64,000 nt of DNA from Klebsiella sp. RIT-PI-d (GTDB lineage Bacteria > Pseudomonadota > Gammaproteobacteria > Enterobacterales > Enterobacteriaceae), in NCBI RefSeq assembly GCF_001187865.1, contig NZ_LGIT01000007.1, forward strand, positions 1-64,000, in the 5' to 3' direction. The translations under genes and the position numbers were made by a program. The notes under the pieces are model-generated. The model was not told the DNA's origin. It did no database searches and saw only the letters and a program-made list of their open reading frames with translations. Shown here piece by piece: positions 1 to 10,480 of this stretch; within the stretch, counting starts at the first letter, position 1, and the number at the start of each line of letters is the position of its first letter.

Positions 1-60
1 TTTAAGAATCCGTATCTTCGAGTGCCCACACAGATTGTCTGATAAATTGTTAAAGAGCAG
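1..60 (-). promoter_or_regulatory. rRNA operon leader with boxA antitermination element
   Basis: Read on the minus strand, this is the leader that precedes 16S rRNA in enterobacterial rrn operons. A boxA-type element (TGCTCTTTAACA) is the complement of 48-59, and the following leader text matches the conserved rrn leader. boxA loads NusB/NusE for antitermination. The 16S gene itself lies beyond the left edge and is not in the window. Its position next to murI and btuB matches rrnB of E. coli. Confidence 0.88.
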
Positions 61-97
61 TGCAACGCGGCTTTCGCTCACCGTTGCGAGGTCCCGT

Positions 98-125
98 ATA
101 ATACGTTTTCCTCATTCAGAGTCAA
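98..125 (-). promoter_or_regulatory. rRNA operon promoter P2
   Basis: On the minus strand there is a -35 TTGACT (complement of 120-125), a 16-base spacer and a -10 TATTAT (complement of 98-103). It lies about 120 bases downstream of P1 and just before the boxA leader, as P2 does in enterobacterial rrn operons. Confidence 0.85.
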
Positions 126-218
126 GCGTTTATTTTCGCTTTTCTCCGCCAGAATTCCCGGAGGGAACCCTGCTGACCCGGCGGTTTGTAATCCGTTGTT
201 CCGTGTCAGTGGTGGCGC

Positions 219-270
219 ATTATAGGGAGTTCTTCGGCGTTGACAAGCCCTCTTTTAAAAAAACTTTTCA
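219..270 (-). promoter_or_regulatory. rRNA operon promoter P1 with AT-rich UP element
   Basis: Minus strand: -35 TTGTCA (complement of 241-246), 16-base spacer, -10 TATAAT (complement of 219-224), then the GC-rich discriminator CGCCACC typical of stringently controlled rRNA P1 promoters. Runs of A and T at about 250-270 form an UP element just upstream of the -35. The promoter starts about 30 bases after the murI stop. Confidence 0.88.
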
Positions 271-297
271 ACCGTTTCTTTTTTACTCAAAACGCCG

Positions 298-1149
298 TCA
301 AACTGCCAGTTTTTCGAGCGTTTCGAAGCCATAACGCTGTAGAACGGGCAATAATTGCTCTGTCGCCGGTGTAAGCGCCATACAAAACGCGATACTGGCA
401 TCCCGCGATTTCGCATCCGGCGCGTCGTGCTCAAGTAACCAGGCCGCACGACGTGCAATCGCCGCCCCGGAATCAATAAGACGCGTTCCTTCAGGCAGCA
501 CTTGCGATAACTCTTCTTGTAATAAAGGGAAATGCGTACAGCCTAATACCACGGTATCCGGCGGCTCAGGCATTCGTAGCCACGGGCGCAGAATTCGTTG
601 CAGCGCTTCTAAAGGTACAGGTTTACCCTGAAGTTTGGCCTCAGCTAACTCCACCAGCTCTGCTGAACCAAGCATTTCGATTTTACATTCGTTAGCGAAG
701 CGGGCGATTAACTCATGCGTATAAGGGCGTTTTACCGTTCCGCGCGTGGCCAGCAGACCCACGATACCATTCGCCGTTAATCGGGCGGCAGGTTTGATCG
801 CCGGAACAACACCGACAACCGGGAAAGTGAACTTTTCACGCAGGGCGGGTAATGAAACGGTGCTGGCCGAGTTACAGGCGATAATCGCCAGCGCCAGCGG
901 ATAACGTGCCTGGACCGCCGTGACGATGTCAACCACGCGCTCCACGATAAAGGCTTCACTTTTCTCCCCATAAGGGAATGCAACATTATCGAAAACGTAA
1001 ATATAGTGAAGGTCCGGCAGAAGATGTCGAACCTCGCGGTAGACCGATAACCCACCGACGCCGGAGTCAAACACCAGCACAGTGGGTCGCAGATCAGAAG
1101 GTGTAGCTGCCAGACAAGTTGTATTCTCGCCCTGCAGTTTGGTAGCCAT
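298..1149 (-). CDS. murI: Glutamate racemase
   Basis: Cytoplasmic cofactor-independent racemase that converts L- to D-glutamate for peptidoglycan precursors. The 283-residue length fits the family (E. coli 285). Visible active-site motifs are [10 protein letters not shown] near residue 27, the catalytic Cys in ACNSAST near residue 92, and the second catalytic Cys in GCTHFPLL near residue 204. The N-terminal extension before the fold is typical of enterobacterial MurI and lies inside the end of btuB: the two genes overlap by 56 bases in different frames, an arrangement also found in E. coli. Expression therefore probably depends on btuB transcription or on a promoter within btuB. Confidence 0.97.
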   Translation of the reverse strand: MATKLQGENTTCLAATPSDLRPTVLVFDSGVGGLSVYREVRHLLPDLHYIYVFDNVAFPYGEKSEAFIVERVVDIVTAVQARYPLALAIIACNSASTVSLPALREKFTFPVVGVVPAIKPAARLTANGIVGLLATRGTVKRPYTHELIARFANECKIEMLGSAELVELAEAKLQGKPVPLEALQRILRPWLRMPEPPDTVVLGCTHFPLLQEELSQVLPEGTRLIDSGAAIARRAAWLLEHDAPDAKSRDASIAFCMALTPATEQLLPVLQRYGFETLEKLAV

Positions 1150-2944
1150 AAACTGTCTCGTAATCTTTATCGAACAGGTTAGCTATTTTACCACGAACTG
1201 TGAGATGTGAGGTGACTGGATATGATACTGCCGCATCCCACAAACTTACGCCGCCCATTTTGACTGTTCGGGTCGGATAGGCACTGTAGTCAGCATCATA
1301 ACGGGTCCCGAGATAATGGTAGGTCAGACTCCAGTCAAAATCATAGACTTGCGTATCGAGCTGATACTTGACCTGCTGTTTTGCCCGACGAGCCAGCGGC
1401 CGATCGGTTCTGGCGTTACGGGCATCCACATAGTCATAACCGATGTTATGCGTTAACGGACCGGTATCAAACGTTGCCGTTGCTTCGACACCTTTAATAC
1501 GTGCTTTGCCGACATTGTAATATTTCATCAGCTGATCGTTATAGTCGATAAGATCATCAACATCATTGCGATACCCCGAGACGCGCCAGTTTACCCCAGC
1601 GGTCAGACCTTCAAATGCGCCTTCCCACTGCTTGCTCTCTTCAGGATCAAGATTCTTGCTGCCGTAAAAGCCGTAAAGCTGCCCCAGGTTCGGCGCTTTG
1701 AATGCCGTACCATAAGAAGCAATAGCGCGATAACCGTCGATGAACTCCCACGCGACGCTTCCCTGCCAGGTACCGTGCTGACCAAACTGCGAGTTATCGT
1801 CACTGCGGGCAGCACCCTCAAAGGTAAAATCGGCAACTTGCTGCAAGCCGGTCAGATAAATCCCGGTGTTACGCAGGTCATAGCCATTGGTCACATAGTT
1901 TGTACCCGGCTCCGTGCTTTGCTTCTGCCAGTCAACACCCGCGCCGATGTTACCGCGACCAATATCAACGGTGTTGCTCCACTGGACGTTGTACTGTTTG
2001 ATTTCGTCCAGCGTTGCGGAGCTGTCGTAGCGTCCTAAATGGGGATCGTAGTTGTAATCCTTACTGTGGCTATAGCCCGAATAAAGCTGTGAATGGAATA
2101 TATCCTGGTTAAAGCGCAGCCCTGCATTCCACGTCTGGCTATAGAGCTGGCGCGTATCGACCAGCACATCCGGCGAAAATGAACTGTAGTAGCCATCATA
2201 GGCCGTACGATTATCGTAACCATAACCCCGAATAAAACCGGTCCACTGGTCAGAGAAATCATGTTCAAGCGCGCCATACAACGTCTTGCTCATAAAGCCG
2301 TCGCCGTCAGGCTGGGCCAGTCCACCATTATTGCCGTCGGCGACGACGTCAAAACCTTTGGTATAGGTATAGTCACCGGCCAGGGTCGCACGCGTAGAGT
2401 CTGCCAGCGTTTGCTGCATACTGCCGCCGTAATTCTGATAACCGTGCGAACCTACGCCCGCGTTTAATGTGCTGCCGTCTTTTTCGCGCGTGGTAATGAT
2501 ATTGACGACCCCACCAATGGCATCCGAACCATACATGGCCGAACGCGGTCCGCGCACATACTCGATGCGCTGCACCAGCGATATCGGGAACTGGCTCAGA
2601 TCGGACGAGCCGCTAACGCCCGCCTGATTAAGACGGATGCCGTCAACCAGCACCAGCACATGGCTGGAGTTGGTCCCGCGAATGAAAAGAGAAGAGAGCT
2701 GGCCGATACCACCGTTTTGCGCAATATCAACGCCCGGCAAGCGGCGCATAACGTCAGTTACCGACGTGGACTGCCAGCGATCGATATCCTGACGCGTGAC
2801 GACGCTTACCGGCGCCAGAACGGTATTGACCGGCTGTTCAAATCGGTTTGCTGTGACCACCAGAGTGTCCGGCTTGCTATCCTGCGCCCAGCCAGAAAAT
2901 GCCGTGACGGAAAATGCCGTCAGCAGCGAAGCTTTTTTAATCAT
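1094..2944 (-). CDS. btuB: TonB-dependent vitamin B12 outer-membrane receptor
   Basis: Imports cobalamins across the outer membrane using TonB energy. The protein is 616 residues against 614 in E. coli. It begins with a signal peptide ([21 protein letters not shown]) followed by the TonB box DTLVVTAN, a plug domain (about residues 25-155) and a 22-strand barrel ending in the aromatic residue of SGSYTF. An upstream in-frame ATG would add five residues. I chose the start at 2944 because the signal peptide then matches BtuB exactly. The gene is preceded by a cobalamin riboswitch and overlaps murI. Confidence 0.97.
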   Translation of the reverse strand: MIKKASLLTAFSVTAFSGWAQDSKPDTLVVTANRFEQPVNTVLAPVSVVTRQDIDRWQSTSVTDVMRRLPGVDIAQNGGIGQLSSLFIRGTNSSHVLVLVDGIRLNQAGVSGSSDLSQFPISLVQRIEYVRGPRSAMYGSDAIGGVVNIITTREKDGSTLNAGVGSHGYQNYGGSMQQTLADSTRATLAGDYTYTKGFDVVADGNNGGLAQPDGDGFMSKTLYGALEHDFSDQWTGFIRGYGYDNRTAYDGYYSSFSPDVLVDTRQLYSQTWNAGLRFNQDIFHSQLYSGYSHSKDYNYDPHLGRYDSSATLDEIKQYNVQWSNTVDIGRGNIGAGVDWQKQSTEPGTNYVTNGYDLRNTGIYLTGLQQVADFTFEGAARSDDNSQFGQHGTWQGSVAWEFIDGYRAIASYGTAFKAPNLGQLYGFYGSKNLDPEESKQWEGAFEGLTAGVNWRVSGYRNDVDDLIDYNDQLMKYYNVGKARIKGVEATATFDTGPLTHNIGYDYVDARNARTDRPLARRAKQQVKYQLDTQVYDFDWSLTYHYLGTRYDADYSAYPTRTVKMGGVSLWDAAVSYPVTSHLTVRGKIANLFDKDYETVYGYQTAGREYNLSGSYTF

Positions 2945-2959
2945 TGTAAAAGCATCCAC

Positions 2960-3170
2960 AATATAAGAAGGATGCCGCAGGCCTCATCTATAGCACGCGA
3001 TGATGAAACCAAATGCGACGTGATCCCGGCAGGTCTTCGGGCTAGGTGGCGTTAAATGGACGAAGACTTCCCACGTTATTACGCAGTGTCTATAGATTTC
3101 ATCCCGCCAGTCTTTACCGCTGCGCGTCAGCTCCAGATTTACACTGGATTCCCTATTCACTCATTAGAGA
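2960..3170 (-). promoter_or_regulatory. Cobalamin (adenosylcobalamin) riboswitch of btuB
   Basis: The roughly 240-base btuB leader, read on the minus strand, carries the B12 box AGCCCGAAGACCTGCC (complement of 3028-3043) and upstream helices of the btuB leader. The 5' part begins near 3170 and the expression-platform hairpin reaches to just before the btuB ribosome binding site. By analogy with E. coli, adenosylcobalamin binding blocks translation of btuB. It also accounts for most of the gene-free stretch 2945-3294. Confidence 0.9.
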
Positions 3171-3294
3171 CCGGAAACAGAATGCTACAATTAGATACGT
3201 ATAGATGTCCATACTGCTATGGTTGATAAAGGCTGGACATCCCTGGCACAATCCCTACAATCCCCGCCTAATTCTCTTTCATTCAGGACGCATC

Positions 3295-4395
3295 ATGACC
3301 CCCGAACATCTCCCGACAGAACAGTACGACGCGCAACTGGCAGAAAAAGTCGTCCGTTTGCAAAGTATGATGACGCCTTTCGCCGCGCCGGTTCCAGAGG
3401 TGTTTCGTTCCCCGGTCAGTCACTATCGTATGCGTGCTGAATTCCGTATCTGGCATGATGGCGACGACCTCTATCACATCATGTTCGACCAGCAGACGAA
3501 AAATCGCATTCGCGTCGATCGTTTTCCGGCGGCCAGTGAATTAATTAATCAGCTGATGAGCGCGGTACTTGAAGGCGTACGTAATAACCCGGTATTACGC
3601 CATAAGCTCTTTCAGGTTGATTACCTGACAACCCTGAGCAATCAGGCCGTTGTTAGCCTGCTGTACCATAAAAAGCTGGATGACGAGTGGCGTCAGCAGG
3701 GCGAAATATTGCGTGATGCGCTGCGCGCACAAAATCTCAATGTGCATTTGATTGGCCGGGCGACGAAAACCAAGATTGCTCTGGACCAGGATTATATTGA
3801 TGAGCGTCTGCCGGTCGGCGGTCGCGAAATGGTTTATCGCCAGGTTGAAAACAGTTTCACCCAGCCAAACGCCGCTATGAATATTCAGATGCTGGAGTGG
3901 GCGCTGGATGCGACGCAAAACGCAACCGGCGACTTGCTGGAGCTGTACTGCGGAAACGGCAACTTTTCGCTGGCGCTGGCGCGTAATTTCGATCGCGTAT
4001 TAGCCACCGAAATTGCCAAGCCGTCCGTGGCGGCAGCACAATACAACATCAGCGCAAATCATATCGATAATGTGCAGATTATTCGCATGGCGGCAGAAGA
4101 GTTCACCCAGGCCATGAACGGCGCGCGGGAGTTTAACCGCCTGCAGGGAATCGATCTGAAAAGTTATCAGTGCGAGACGATTTTTGTTGATCCACCGCGT
4201 AGCGGGCTGGACAGTGAAACCGAGAAGATGGTGCAGGCCTATCCGCGTATTTTGTACATTTCCTGTAATCCGGAAACGCTGTGCAAAAATCTGGAGACGC
4301 TAGGCCAGACGCACCGTATAGAGCGCCTGGCGCTGTTCGATCAGTTCCCGTATACCCATCATATGGAATGCGGCGTACTGCTGACGCGCAAGTAA
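3295..4395 (+). CDS. trmA: tRNA (uracil-5-)-methyltransferase
   Basis: Makes 5-methyluridine at position 54 of the tRNA T-loop (and at U341 of tmRNA) using S-adenosylmethionine. The 366-residue length equals that of E. coli TrmA. Motif [15 protein letters not shown] near residue 214 binds SAM, and the catalytic Cys lies in ISCNPETL near residue 324. The reading frame stays open 30 codons upstream, but the start at 3295 matches the family ([14 protein letters not shown]). It is divergent from btuB and convergent with yijD. Confidence 0.97.
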   Translation: MTPEHLPTEQYDAQLAEKVVRLQSMMTPFAAPVPEVFRSPVSHYRMRAEFRIWHDGDDLYHIMFDQQTKNRIRVDRFPAASELINQLMSAVLEGVRNNPVLRHKLFQVDYLTTLSNQAVVSLLYHKKLDDEWRQQGEILRDALRAQNLNVHLIGRATKTKIALDQDYIDERLPVGGREMVYRQVENSFTQPNAAMNIQMLEWALDATQNATGDLLELYCGNGNFSLALARNFDRVLATEIAKPSVAAAQYNISANHIDNVQIIRMAAEEFTQAMNGAREFNRLQGIDLKSYQCETIFVDPPRSGLDSETEKMVQAYPRILYISCNPETLCKNLETLGQTHRIERLALFDQFPYTHHMECGVLLTRK

Positions 4396-4427
4396 GCTTT
4401 TAGCGTTAATACAGACTACGACCCCAG

Positions 4428-4448
4428 ACCGGGCACGCCGCCCGGTTA
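4428..4448. terminator. Hairpin between trmA and yijD
   Basis: A GC-rich inverted repeat (ACCGGGCacgccGCCCGGT type) lies between the converging ends of trmA and yijD. It has only a short T-rich tail, so it is a likely but weak bidirectional terminator. Confidence 0.5.
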
Positions 4449-4450
4449 CC

Positions 4451-4810
4451 TTACTCTGACAGCTCGTGCTTACGATTACGCATCCGAAAACCGACCCAGA
4501 ACACCAGAATCACCGACAGCACCGCAGGCAGGAAGTTGGAGCCTATCGCCGGATATTCTGCGCGCACGACCGTGCTGTAAAGCAAAATCCCCAGGATAAA
4601 ACAGCCTGCTGCCAGGCCGGGAAGCCCTACGGGCATGGTGCGATTCTGGTAGCGCTGATGTAAACAGTAAATCGTCAGCACCAGCGAAATAATCGGAAAC
4701 ACGGAAAAAGGCACGATGGCGCTGAACAGCGCGGCAAATGTGCCGTTGATAGATAAGCCTGCGATCAGCGCCAGCAGCAACGTACCACGATCCTGAATAG
4801 TCTGTTTCAT
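4451..4810 (-). CDS. yijD: Inner-membrane protein of the YijD family
   Basis: A 119-residue integral membrane protein with four predicted hydrophobic segments (about residues 10-30, 32-50, 62-82 and 88-110). It matches E. coli YijD in length and position. No biochemical function is established. Its start codon overlaps the fabR stop in an ATGA arrangement, so it is translationally coupled to the fatty-acid regulator gene. A role in membrane lipid homeostasis is an inference from that coupling only. Confidence 0.93.
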   Translation of the reverse strand: MKQTIQDRGTLLLALIAGLSINGTFAALFSAIVPFSVFPIISLVLTIYCLHQRYQNRTMPVGLPGLAAGCFILGILLYSTVVRAEYPAIGSNFLPAVLSVILVFWVGFRMRNRKHELSE

Positions 4811-5454
4811 GACCTTTCTTTCTCCTCGACCTGTTTTGTCGGTCTCTCCTGCTCCCGACGATACCAGTAATACGCACCCTTAGAGATCATACGCAGCTGT
4901 AATACCAGCCGCTCCTCTAGTTGTCTGCGCTGTTCTGCGGTCACATCCAGCGCCTCTGCACCCGCGCTAAAAACAATCGTGACCATTGCTTCAGCCTGCG
5001 CTTCCGTAAACGCCCGTGGCATATGACTTTCCAGTTCCAGATAGTCAGCAAGTTCAGCAATAAAATGCTGGATTTCACGGGCGACGGCGGCGCGAAATGC
5101 ACTTGATGTTCCAGAGCGTTCGCGCAGCAGCAGACGAAACGCATTCGGATTATTGCCGATGAACTCCATAAATGTTGAGACAGACGTACGGATAACACTC
5201 CCGCCTTTGGCAATACGCTGTCGCGCCTGGCGCATAAGCTGACGCAACATTAAACCGCTCTCATCGACCATGGTCAGGCCAAGCTCATCAACATCGCGAA
5301 AATGACGATAGAATGATGTGGGGGCAATCCCCGCTTCGCGCGCCACTTCTCGCAGGCTTAAGCTGGCAAAACTGCGCTCTGCGCTTAGTTGGCTAAATGC
5401 TGCTTCCACCAGCGAACGGCGGGTTTTTTCTTTTTGTTGTGCTCTAACGCCCAT
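4807..5454 (-). CDS. fabR: TetR-family repressor of unsaturated fatty acid synthesis
   Basis: Represses fabB and fabA in response to the ratio of unsaturated to saturated acyl thioesters. The 215-residue protein has a TetR helix-turn-helix at about residues 9-55 ([24 protein letters not shown]) and a ligand-binding helical domain. A GTG lies one codon upstream, but the ATG at 5454 gives the family N-terminus [13 protein letters not shown]. The last dozen residues ([13 protein letters not shown]) differ from E. coli FabR. Transcribed with yijD and divergent from sthA. Confidence 0.96.
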   Translation of the reverse strand: MGVRAQQKEKTRRSLVEAAFSQLSAERSFASLSLREVAREAGIAPTSFYRHFRDVDELGLTMVDESGLMLRQLMRQARQRIAKGGSVIRTSVSTFMEFIGNNPNAFRLLLRERSGTSSAFRAAVAREIQHFIAELADYLELESHMPRAFTEAQAEAMVTIVFSAGAEALDVTAEQRRQLEERLVLQLRMISKGAYYWYRREQERPTKQVEEKERS

Positions 5455-5653
5455 CACGATGTCTGAATCCTTCCAAAGGCCCAGATGGCACTATACCAGA
5501 GATTAAAACGGATCGGTTTGCACAGGTTGTGAATGATTGTTTACGAGCTATTTCTGTTTTATTGCCGCAAAAAAGCACAACGATAATTGGGTTAAAGAGC
5601 GGCGAATGTTATCATTATGTTTATTTTATGTGTAAAAACAGGTGATTCATACC

Positions 5654-7054
5654 ATGCCACATTCCTGGGATTATGATGTAATTGTCATTGGGTCCGGCCC
5701 CGGCGGCGAAGGTGCTGCGATGGGACTGGTTAAGCAAGGAGCGCGCGTCGCCGTCATTGAACGCTATAACAATGTCGGCGGTGGCTGTACCCACTGGGGC
5801 ACAATTCCTTCAAAAGCCCTTCGCCACGCCGTCAGCCGCATTATCGAATTTAACCAAAACCCTCTTTATAGCGACCATTCCCGCCTTTTACGTTCCTCAT
5901 TTGCCGATATCCTTAACCATGCCGATAACGTCATTAACCAGCAAACGCGTATGCGTCAGGGATTTTATGAGCGTAATCATTGTGAAATTCTGCAGGGCGA
6001 TGCCAGCTTTGTTGACGACCACACGCTGGCGCTGGCCTGTCCCGATGGTTCGGTTGAGACCCTGACGGCAGAAAAATTTGTGATTGCCTGCGGTTCGCGG
6101 CCTTATCGCCCGGACAACGTCGATTTTTCGCATCCACGCGTTTACGACAGCGACTCTATTCTGAGTCTGCATCATGAGCCACGCCATGTAATTATCTATG
6201 GTGCAGGGGTCATTGGCTGTGAATATGCGTCAATTTTCCGGGGAATGAACGTCAAAGTGGATTTGATCAATACCCGCGACCGTCTGCTGGCCTTTCTCGA
6301 TCAGGAAATGTCGGACTCGCTTTCTTATCACTTCTGGAACAGCGGTGTCGTTATCCGTCATAACGAAGAGTACGAGAAAATCGAAGGTATGGATGACGGC
6401 GTCATTATGCACCTTCAGTCCGGCAAAAAGTTGAAGGCAGACTGTCTGCTCTATGCCAATGGACGCACCGGCAATACCGATTCACTGGCGCTGGAGAACA
6501 TCGGTCTACAGGCCGACGGACGCGGGCTGCTTAAAGTGAACAGTATGTATCAGACCGCGCTGCCTCATATTTATGCCGTTGGCGATGTGATTGGGTATCC
6601 GAGTCTGGCCTCTGCGGCTTACGATCAGGGACGCATCGCCGCGCAGGCAATGAGTAAAGGCGAGGCGACTGCGCATCTTATTGAAGATATTCCGACTGGA
6701 ATCTATACCATCCCGGAAATCAGCTCCGTCGGCAAAACCGAGCAGCAGCTAACGGCAATGAAAGTTCCGTATGAAGTGGGACGGGCGCAGTTTAAGCATC
6801 TGGCGCGAGCGCAGATTGTGGGTATGAACGTGGGTACACTGAAGATCCTGTTTCATCGCGAAACCAAAGAGATTCTGGGAATACACTGCTTTGGTGAGCG
6901 CGCGGCCGAAATTATTCACATCGGCCAGGCGATTATGGAGCAGAAAGGCGGTGGTAACACGATTGAATACTTTGTTAACACCACCTTCAATTACCCGACG
7001 ATGGCTGAAGCCTACCGGGTTGCCGCCCTGAACGGCTTAAATCGCCTGTTTTAA
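5654..7054 (+). CDS. sthA: Soluble pyridine nucleotide transhydrogenase
   Basis: Cytoplasmic FAD flavoenzyme that moves electrons from NADPH to NAD+, helping to reoxidise excess NADPH. The 466-residue length is that of E. coli SthA. The FAD dinucleotide motif [10 protein letters not shown] is near residue 13 and the NAD(P) motif [11 protein letters not shown] near 183. It belongs to the dihydrolipoamide dehydrogenase fold but lacks the redox-active disulfide, having GGGCTHWG where relatives have CxxxxC. A GTG four codons upstream is in frame, but the ATG at 5654 gives the family start. The 3' end overlaps the oxyR end by 18 bases. Confidence 0.97.
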   Translation: MPHSWDYDVIVIGSGPGGEGAAMGLVKQGARVAVIERYNNVGGGCTHWGTIPSKALRHAVSRIIEFNQNPLYSDHSRLLRSSFADILNHADNVINQQTRMRQGFYERNHCEILQGDASFVDDHTLALACPDGSVETLTAEKFVIACGSRPYRPDNVDFSHPRVYDSDSILSLHHEPRHVIIYGAGVIGCEYASIFRGMNVKVDLINTRDRLLAFLDQEMSDSLSYHFWNSGVVIRHNEEYEKIEGMDDGVIMHLQSGKKLKADCLLYANGRTGNTDSLALENIGLQADGRGLLKVNSMYQTALPHIYAVGDVIGYPSLASAAYDQGRIAAQAMSKGEATAHLIEDIPTGIYTIPEISSVGKTEQQLTAMKVPYEVGRAQFKHLARAQIVGMNVGTLKILFHRETKEILGIHCFGERAAEIIHIGQAIMEQKGGGNTIEYFVNTTFNYPTMAEAYRVAALNGLNRLF

Positions 7055-7954
7055 CGGCTGTTCGAAATGGCCATCCATTTTCTCGCGGATGGCCTCCGCC
7101 AGCTGTTCATAGCGCCCACGCAGCGGCGAGCCAGGACGGTAGACCAGTCCGACAGTACGGCGCGGCTCCGGTTTAATACACGGCACATAAATCACACCAT
7201 CGCGCTTGCGTTCCGGCGGTACCGAGAGCGCAGGTAGCAATGTGATCCCGCTGCCTGCCGCGACCATATTACGCAGGGTCTCAAGACTGGTAGCGCGAAA
7301 GTGAGTATCTTCATCAGCACCGGCCTCAAAGCAAAAGCCCATCGCCTGATCGCGCAGACAGTGTCCATCTTCCAGCATCAGCAGTTTTTCGCCCGCCAGA
7401 TCGCCCATCGGCACGCGATCGCGCCCTGCCCACGGATGATCATCGTAGATCGCCAGCATCATCGGCTCATCAAATAGCGGCACTTCAATAAAAGATTCAC
7501 TCTCTTTTACCAGCGCCAGAATGGCACAATCAAGCTTGCCGCTGTCCAGCTGTGCCAGCAGTTGATGCGTCTGTGCTTCATGCAGGTACATTTCCAGCTT
7601 CGGGAAAGCCTGATGTAGCATCGGAATAATATGCGGCAGCAAATACGGTCCGACTGTTGGGATCAGACCAATATGCAGCGGGCCAGACATGGTTTCGCCC
7701 TGCTGACTCGCCATCTCCTTGAGCACTTTGACCTCGCGCAGCACGGTGCGCGCCTGATCCACCAGTAGCAGTCCCGCCTGCGTAAACAGGACTTTACGGC
7801 TGGTACGCTCAAGCAGCATTACGCCCAGCTCGTCTTCAAGCTTGCGAATTTGTCCGCTTAACGTGGGCTGGCTCACGTGACAGGAATCGGCAGCACGACG
7901 AAAATGGCGGTGCTCGGCCAGTGCGACAAGGTATTCAAGATCGCGAATATTCAT
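7037..7954 (-). CDS. oxyR: Hydrogen peroxide-sensing LysR-type regulator
   Basis: Activates peroxide defence genes after an intramolecular disulfide forms. The protein is 305 residues, the family length. The N-terminal winged helix-turn-helix covers about residues 1-60 ([20 protein letters not shown]). The sensing cysteines C199 and C208 are both present in [12 protein letters not shown]. It is divergent from oxyS, and the shared region carries an OxyR site, so autoregulation is expected as in E. coli. Confidence 0.97.
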   Translation of the reverse strand: MNIRDLEYLVALAEHRHFRRAADSCHVSQPTLSGQIRKLEDELGVMLLERTSRKVLFTQAGLLLVDQARTVLREVKVLKEMASQQGETMSGPLHIGLIPTVGPYLLPHIIPMLHQAFPKLEMYLHEAQTHQLLAQLDSGKLDCAILALVKESESFIEVPLFDEPMMLAIYDDHPWAGRDRVPMGDLAGEKLLMLEDGHCLRDQAMGFCFEAGADEDTHFRATSLETLRNMVAAGSGITLLPALSVPPERKRDGVIYVPCIKPEPRRTVGLVYRPGSPLRGRYEQLAEAIREKMDGHFEQPLKQAI

Positions 7955-7972
7955 TGTAATCCTCCATCACCA

Positions 7973-8022
7973 CGATAGTTCATGGCGATAGATAGAATAG
8001 CAATGAACGATTATCCCTATCA
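7973..8022. promoter_or_regulatory. OxyR binding region between oxyR and oxyS
   Basis: Spaced ATAG/CTAT-type elements (ACGATAGTTCATGGCGATAG, then GATAGAATAG and ATCCCTATC) lie upstream of oxyR and in front of the oxyS promoter. They match the E. coli oxyR-oxyS operator in layout. A candidate oxyS -10, TACAAT, is at 8032-8037. There is no good -35, which suits an activator-dependent promoter. Confidence 0.75.
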
Positions 8023-8048
8023 AGCTCTCTGTACAATAATTGTCACCA

Positions 8049-8161
8049 GAAGCGAGACGGTGTCTTTTTTAACCCTCAAGGCTACTGCTCCTTCAGAGAG
8101 TTTCTCTCGAACCTAAAGCCAACGTGAATTTTTTGCGGACCGGATGGTCCGCTTTTTTTTT
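8049..8161 (+). ncRNA. oxyS: OxyS small RNA
   Basis: Peroxide-induced Hfq-dependent regulatory RNA of about 110 nucleotides. The 3' half keeps long blocks known from E. coli OxyS (GAGAGTTTCTC, then CTAAAGCCAACGTGAA) and ends in an intrinsic terminator with stem GCGGACC/GGTCCGC at 8135-8152 and nine Ts. The 5' stem region is more divergent. It lies divergent from oxyR exactly as in E. coli, which settles the identity. The exact 5' end is inferred. Confidence 0.92.
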
Positions 8162-8260
8162 GCGCCGGGCAGTGAGCGCGGGATACGGGTCGTCCTCAGG
8201 CTGAGGACAAGGCAATTGTCTGCGGACGGAACCTCAACGTTCTCAGGCCGTTTTGCAAAC

Positions 8261-9634
8261 TTAAATCAGTCGCGCCTGCGCATCCGCAATCGCCTGCGCG
8301 ACCTGCTGCGGTGATACGCCGCCTTTGGCTGAACGCTTATCCAGACACGATTGCAGCGCGAGGATCGGGTAGACGTCATCGCTAATCACCGGGCTGTATT
8401 TTTGCAGATCCGCCAGCGACAGTTCTTCCAGCGGTTTCCCCTGAGCAATCGCCTCCACCACCGCTTCGCCCACAATATGATGTGCTTCACGGAATGGAAT
8501 GCCTTTAGCCACCAGGTAATCTGCCAGCTCCGTCGCGTTAGCATAACCTTGCTGAGCAGCCTCCTGGCAACGTGGACGTTTAACCTGTATGCCGTCGAGT
8601 ACCAAAGTAGCCATATGCAAACAGTCGAGCCAGGTGTCGAGCGCGTCGAACAGCCCTTCTTTGTCTTCCTGCATATCTTTGTTATAGGCCAGCGGCAGAC
8701 CTTTAAGCGTCATCATCATACCGGTCAGCGCACCCTGTACGCGGCCGCATTTACCGCGAATCAGCTCCAGCGCATCAGGATTTTTCTTCTGCGGCATCAG
8801 GGACGAGCCGGACGTCACGCGGTCAGACAGCTCAATAAAGCCCGCTTCACCGGTGTTGAAGAAAATCAAATCTTCGGCAAAACGGGAAAGATGCACCATG
8901 CCGATGGAGGCGTCAGACAGCAGTTCCAGCACGTGATCGCGGTCAGAAACGCTGTCCAGACTGTTACGGGTGGCAGACGCAAAACCCAGCCAGCCGGCCA
9001 GCTGCTCACGGTCAATATTATATGCCGTCCCTGCCAGCGCACCGCAGCCCAGCGGGCTGACGTCCAGACGCTTAAGCGCGTCCTGAAGACGGCTTTCATC
9101 GCGGGCCAGCATCTCGACATAGGCCAGACACCAGTGGGCGAAAGTCACCGGCTGCGCGCGCTGAAGATGCGTATAGCCCGGCATTACGGCGTCCTGATTA
9201 TTCTGTGCAGTGTCGACCAGGGCGCTCTGTAACTGGCGGCTGGCCGTCAGCAGTTCACCCACGGTTTCCTTGCACCATAGTTTCAGATCGGTCGCCACCT
9301 GATCGTTACGACTGCGTCCGGTATGGAGTTTTTTACCTAACTGGCCGACTTTATCGATCAACTTGCCTTCGACCCAGCTATGAATATCTTCGGCATCACT
9401 GTCGAGGATCTGCGCCGGATTAAGACGAACGTCCTCCAGCAGTACATTCAGGGCCTCTTCCAGCGCTAACTGCTCGTCAGCGGTCAGCACCCCGACGCTT
9501 ACCAGCGCTTTTGACCAGGCGACTGAGCCAACGATATCCTGCTCGGCCAGACGGTAGTCGAAGCGCAAAGAGTCGTTGAACTGTTTGAACCGTTGATCTG
9601 CTGCCTGAGTAAAACGCCCGCCCCAAAGTGCCAT
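8261..9634 (-). CDS. argH: Argininosuccinate lyase
   Basis: Last step of arginine synthesis: argininosuccinate to arginine and fumarate, in the cytoplasm. The 457-residue length matches E. coli. The fumarase/aspartase superfamily signature [12 protein letters not shown] with the catalytic serine loop is near residue 280, and [12 protein letters not shown] near residue 110 is also typical. Third gene of the argCBH operon, 63 bases after argB. It is repressed by ArgR through the ARG boxes upstream of argC. Confidence 0.97.
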   Translation of the reverse strand: MALWGGRFTQAADQRFKQFNDSLRFDYRLAEQDIVGSVAWSKALVSVGVLTADEQLALEEALNVLLEDVRLNPAQILDSDAEDIHSWVEGKLIDKVGQLGKKLHTGRSRNDQVATDLKLWCKETVGELLTASRQLQSALVDTAQNNQDAVMPGYTHLQRAQPVTFAHWCLAYVEMLARDESRLQDALKRLDVSPLGCGALAGTAYNIDREQLAGWLGFASATRNSLDSVSDRDHVLELLSDASIGMVHLSRFAEDLIFFNTGEAGFIELSDRVTSGSSLMPQKKNPDALELIRGKCGRVQGALTGMMMTLKGLPLAYNKDMQEDKEGLFDALDTWLDCLHMATLVLDGIQVKRPRCQEAAQQGYANATELADYLVAKGIPFREAHHIVGEAVVEAIAQGKPLEELSLADLQKYSPVISDDVYPILALQSCLDKRSAKGGVSPQQVAQAIADAQARLI

Positions 9635-9662
9635 AACATTCTTCCTTTATTCGTTAGTGTTG

Positions 9663-9688
9663 CCCGATAGCGTAAAATGACTATCGGG
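9663..9688. other. Hairpin between argB and argH
   Basis: A clean inverted repeat, CCCGATAG then a ten-base loop then CTATCGGG, fills much of the argB-argH gap. It has no T-run on the minus strand, so it is more likely an mRNA stability or processing hairpin than a terminator. Confidence 0.55.
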
Positions 9689-9697
9689 TCGTCAATC

Positions 9698-10471
9698 TTA
9701 TGCCGTAATACGTGTGCCAATCGACGTACCGTTAAACAGCGCCGGAAGCTGCTCGGCGTGCCGCCATGAAGCGATATCAACCGGACGACCCAGCGTGCGG
9801 GCCGCATCCAGCGCGGCATTCACTTTCACAATCATGCCATCGGTGATAATACCCTGCGCAATCAGCTGTTCGGCTTTCGCCGCGGTCATTTCGGCGATAC
9901 GTTGCCCCTTGCCGTCGAGAATGCCGCTGACATCAGAGAGCAGGATCAGATCGGCACCCAGCGTGGCGGCCAGTGCTGTCGCGGCCTGGTCAGCGTTGAC
10001 ATTCATCAGCTGTCCTTCATCAGTCACGCCGATGGAGCTGACAACCGGCAGAAAACCGCCGTCCAGTAAGGTATTAATGAGTTTCGGCGATCCAGGCTGC
10101 GCCAGACCGACATGCCCTAACGCTTCATCAAGTTGTGTCACCTTAACGCTGTCACCGTCGCCAAGAAACAGACCGACAGAGGCAATATGATGTTTCTTCG
10201 CCCACGCCAGCAGCGTCTTATTTGCCGTACCTGCCAGCGCGCCGGTAATAATATCGATTTGATCGGCAGGCGTTACGCGCAAGCCGTTTTTCTTGGTGAC
10301 CGGCAGATTAAGCTGCTTCATCAGTTCATCCACCACGCAACCGCCGCCGTGAACGATGATGAGTGGACGCTGATGGACTTCGCGATAATTAACCAGCGCG
10401 GTAAACAGACGTTCCAGCGCTTCTTCGCTATCAAGCAGTACGCCACCCAGTTTGATAATTAATGGATTCAT
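9698..10471 (-). CDS. argB: Acetylglutamate kinase
   Basis: Phosphorylates N-acetylglutamate in the second step of arginine synthesis. The protein is 257 residues, with the amino acid kinase motifs IKLGG at the N-terminus, VHGGG near residue 42, NVNADQAA near 158 and SDVSGIL near 180. The open frame extends to a GTG two codons earlier. I chose the ATG at 10471 because an AGGG ribosome site lies at the right distance. It starts ten bases after argC ends and is part of argCBH. Confidence 0.96.
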   Translation of the reverse strand: MNPLIIKLGGVLLDSEEALERLFTALVNYREVHQRPLIIVHGGGCVVDELMKQLNLPVTKKNGLRVTPADQIDIITGALAGTANKTLLAWAKKHHIASVGLFLGDGDSVKVTQLDEALGHVGLAQPGSPKLINTLLDGGFLPVVSSIGVTDEGQLMNVNADQAATALAATLGADLILLSDVSGILDGKGQRIAEMTAAKAEQLIAQGIITDGMIVKVNAALDAARTLGRPVDIASWRHAEQLPALFNGTSIGTRITA

Positions 10472-10480
10472 GATCACACC

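Noticed and set aside
1094-1149. btuB-murI overlap as a sign of a frameshift
   Set aside because: The same 56-base overlap occurs in E. coli, and both proteins are full length with intact ends.
5654-7054. sthA as dihydrolipoamide dehydrogenase
   Set aside because: The redox-active CxxxxC pair is absent, and length and sequence match soluble transhydrogenase.
8351-9232. A 293-codon open frame antisense to argH
   Set aside because: argH is certain from its motifs. The antisense frame has His/Gln/Arg-rich composition and no support.
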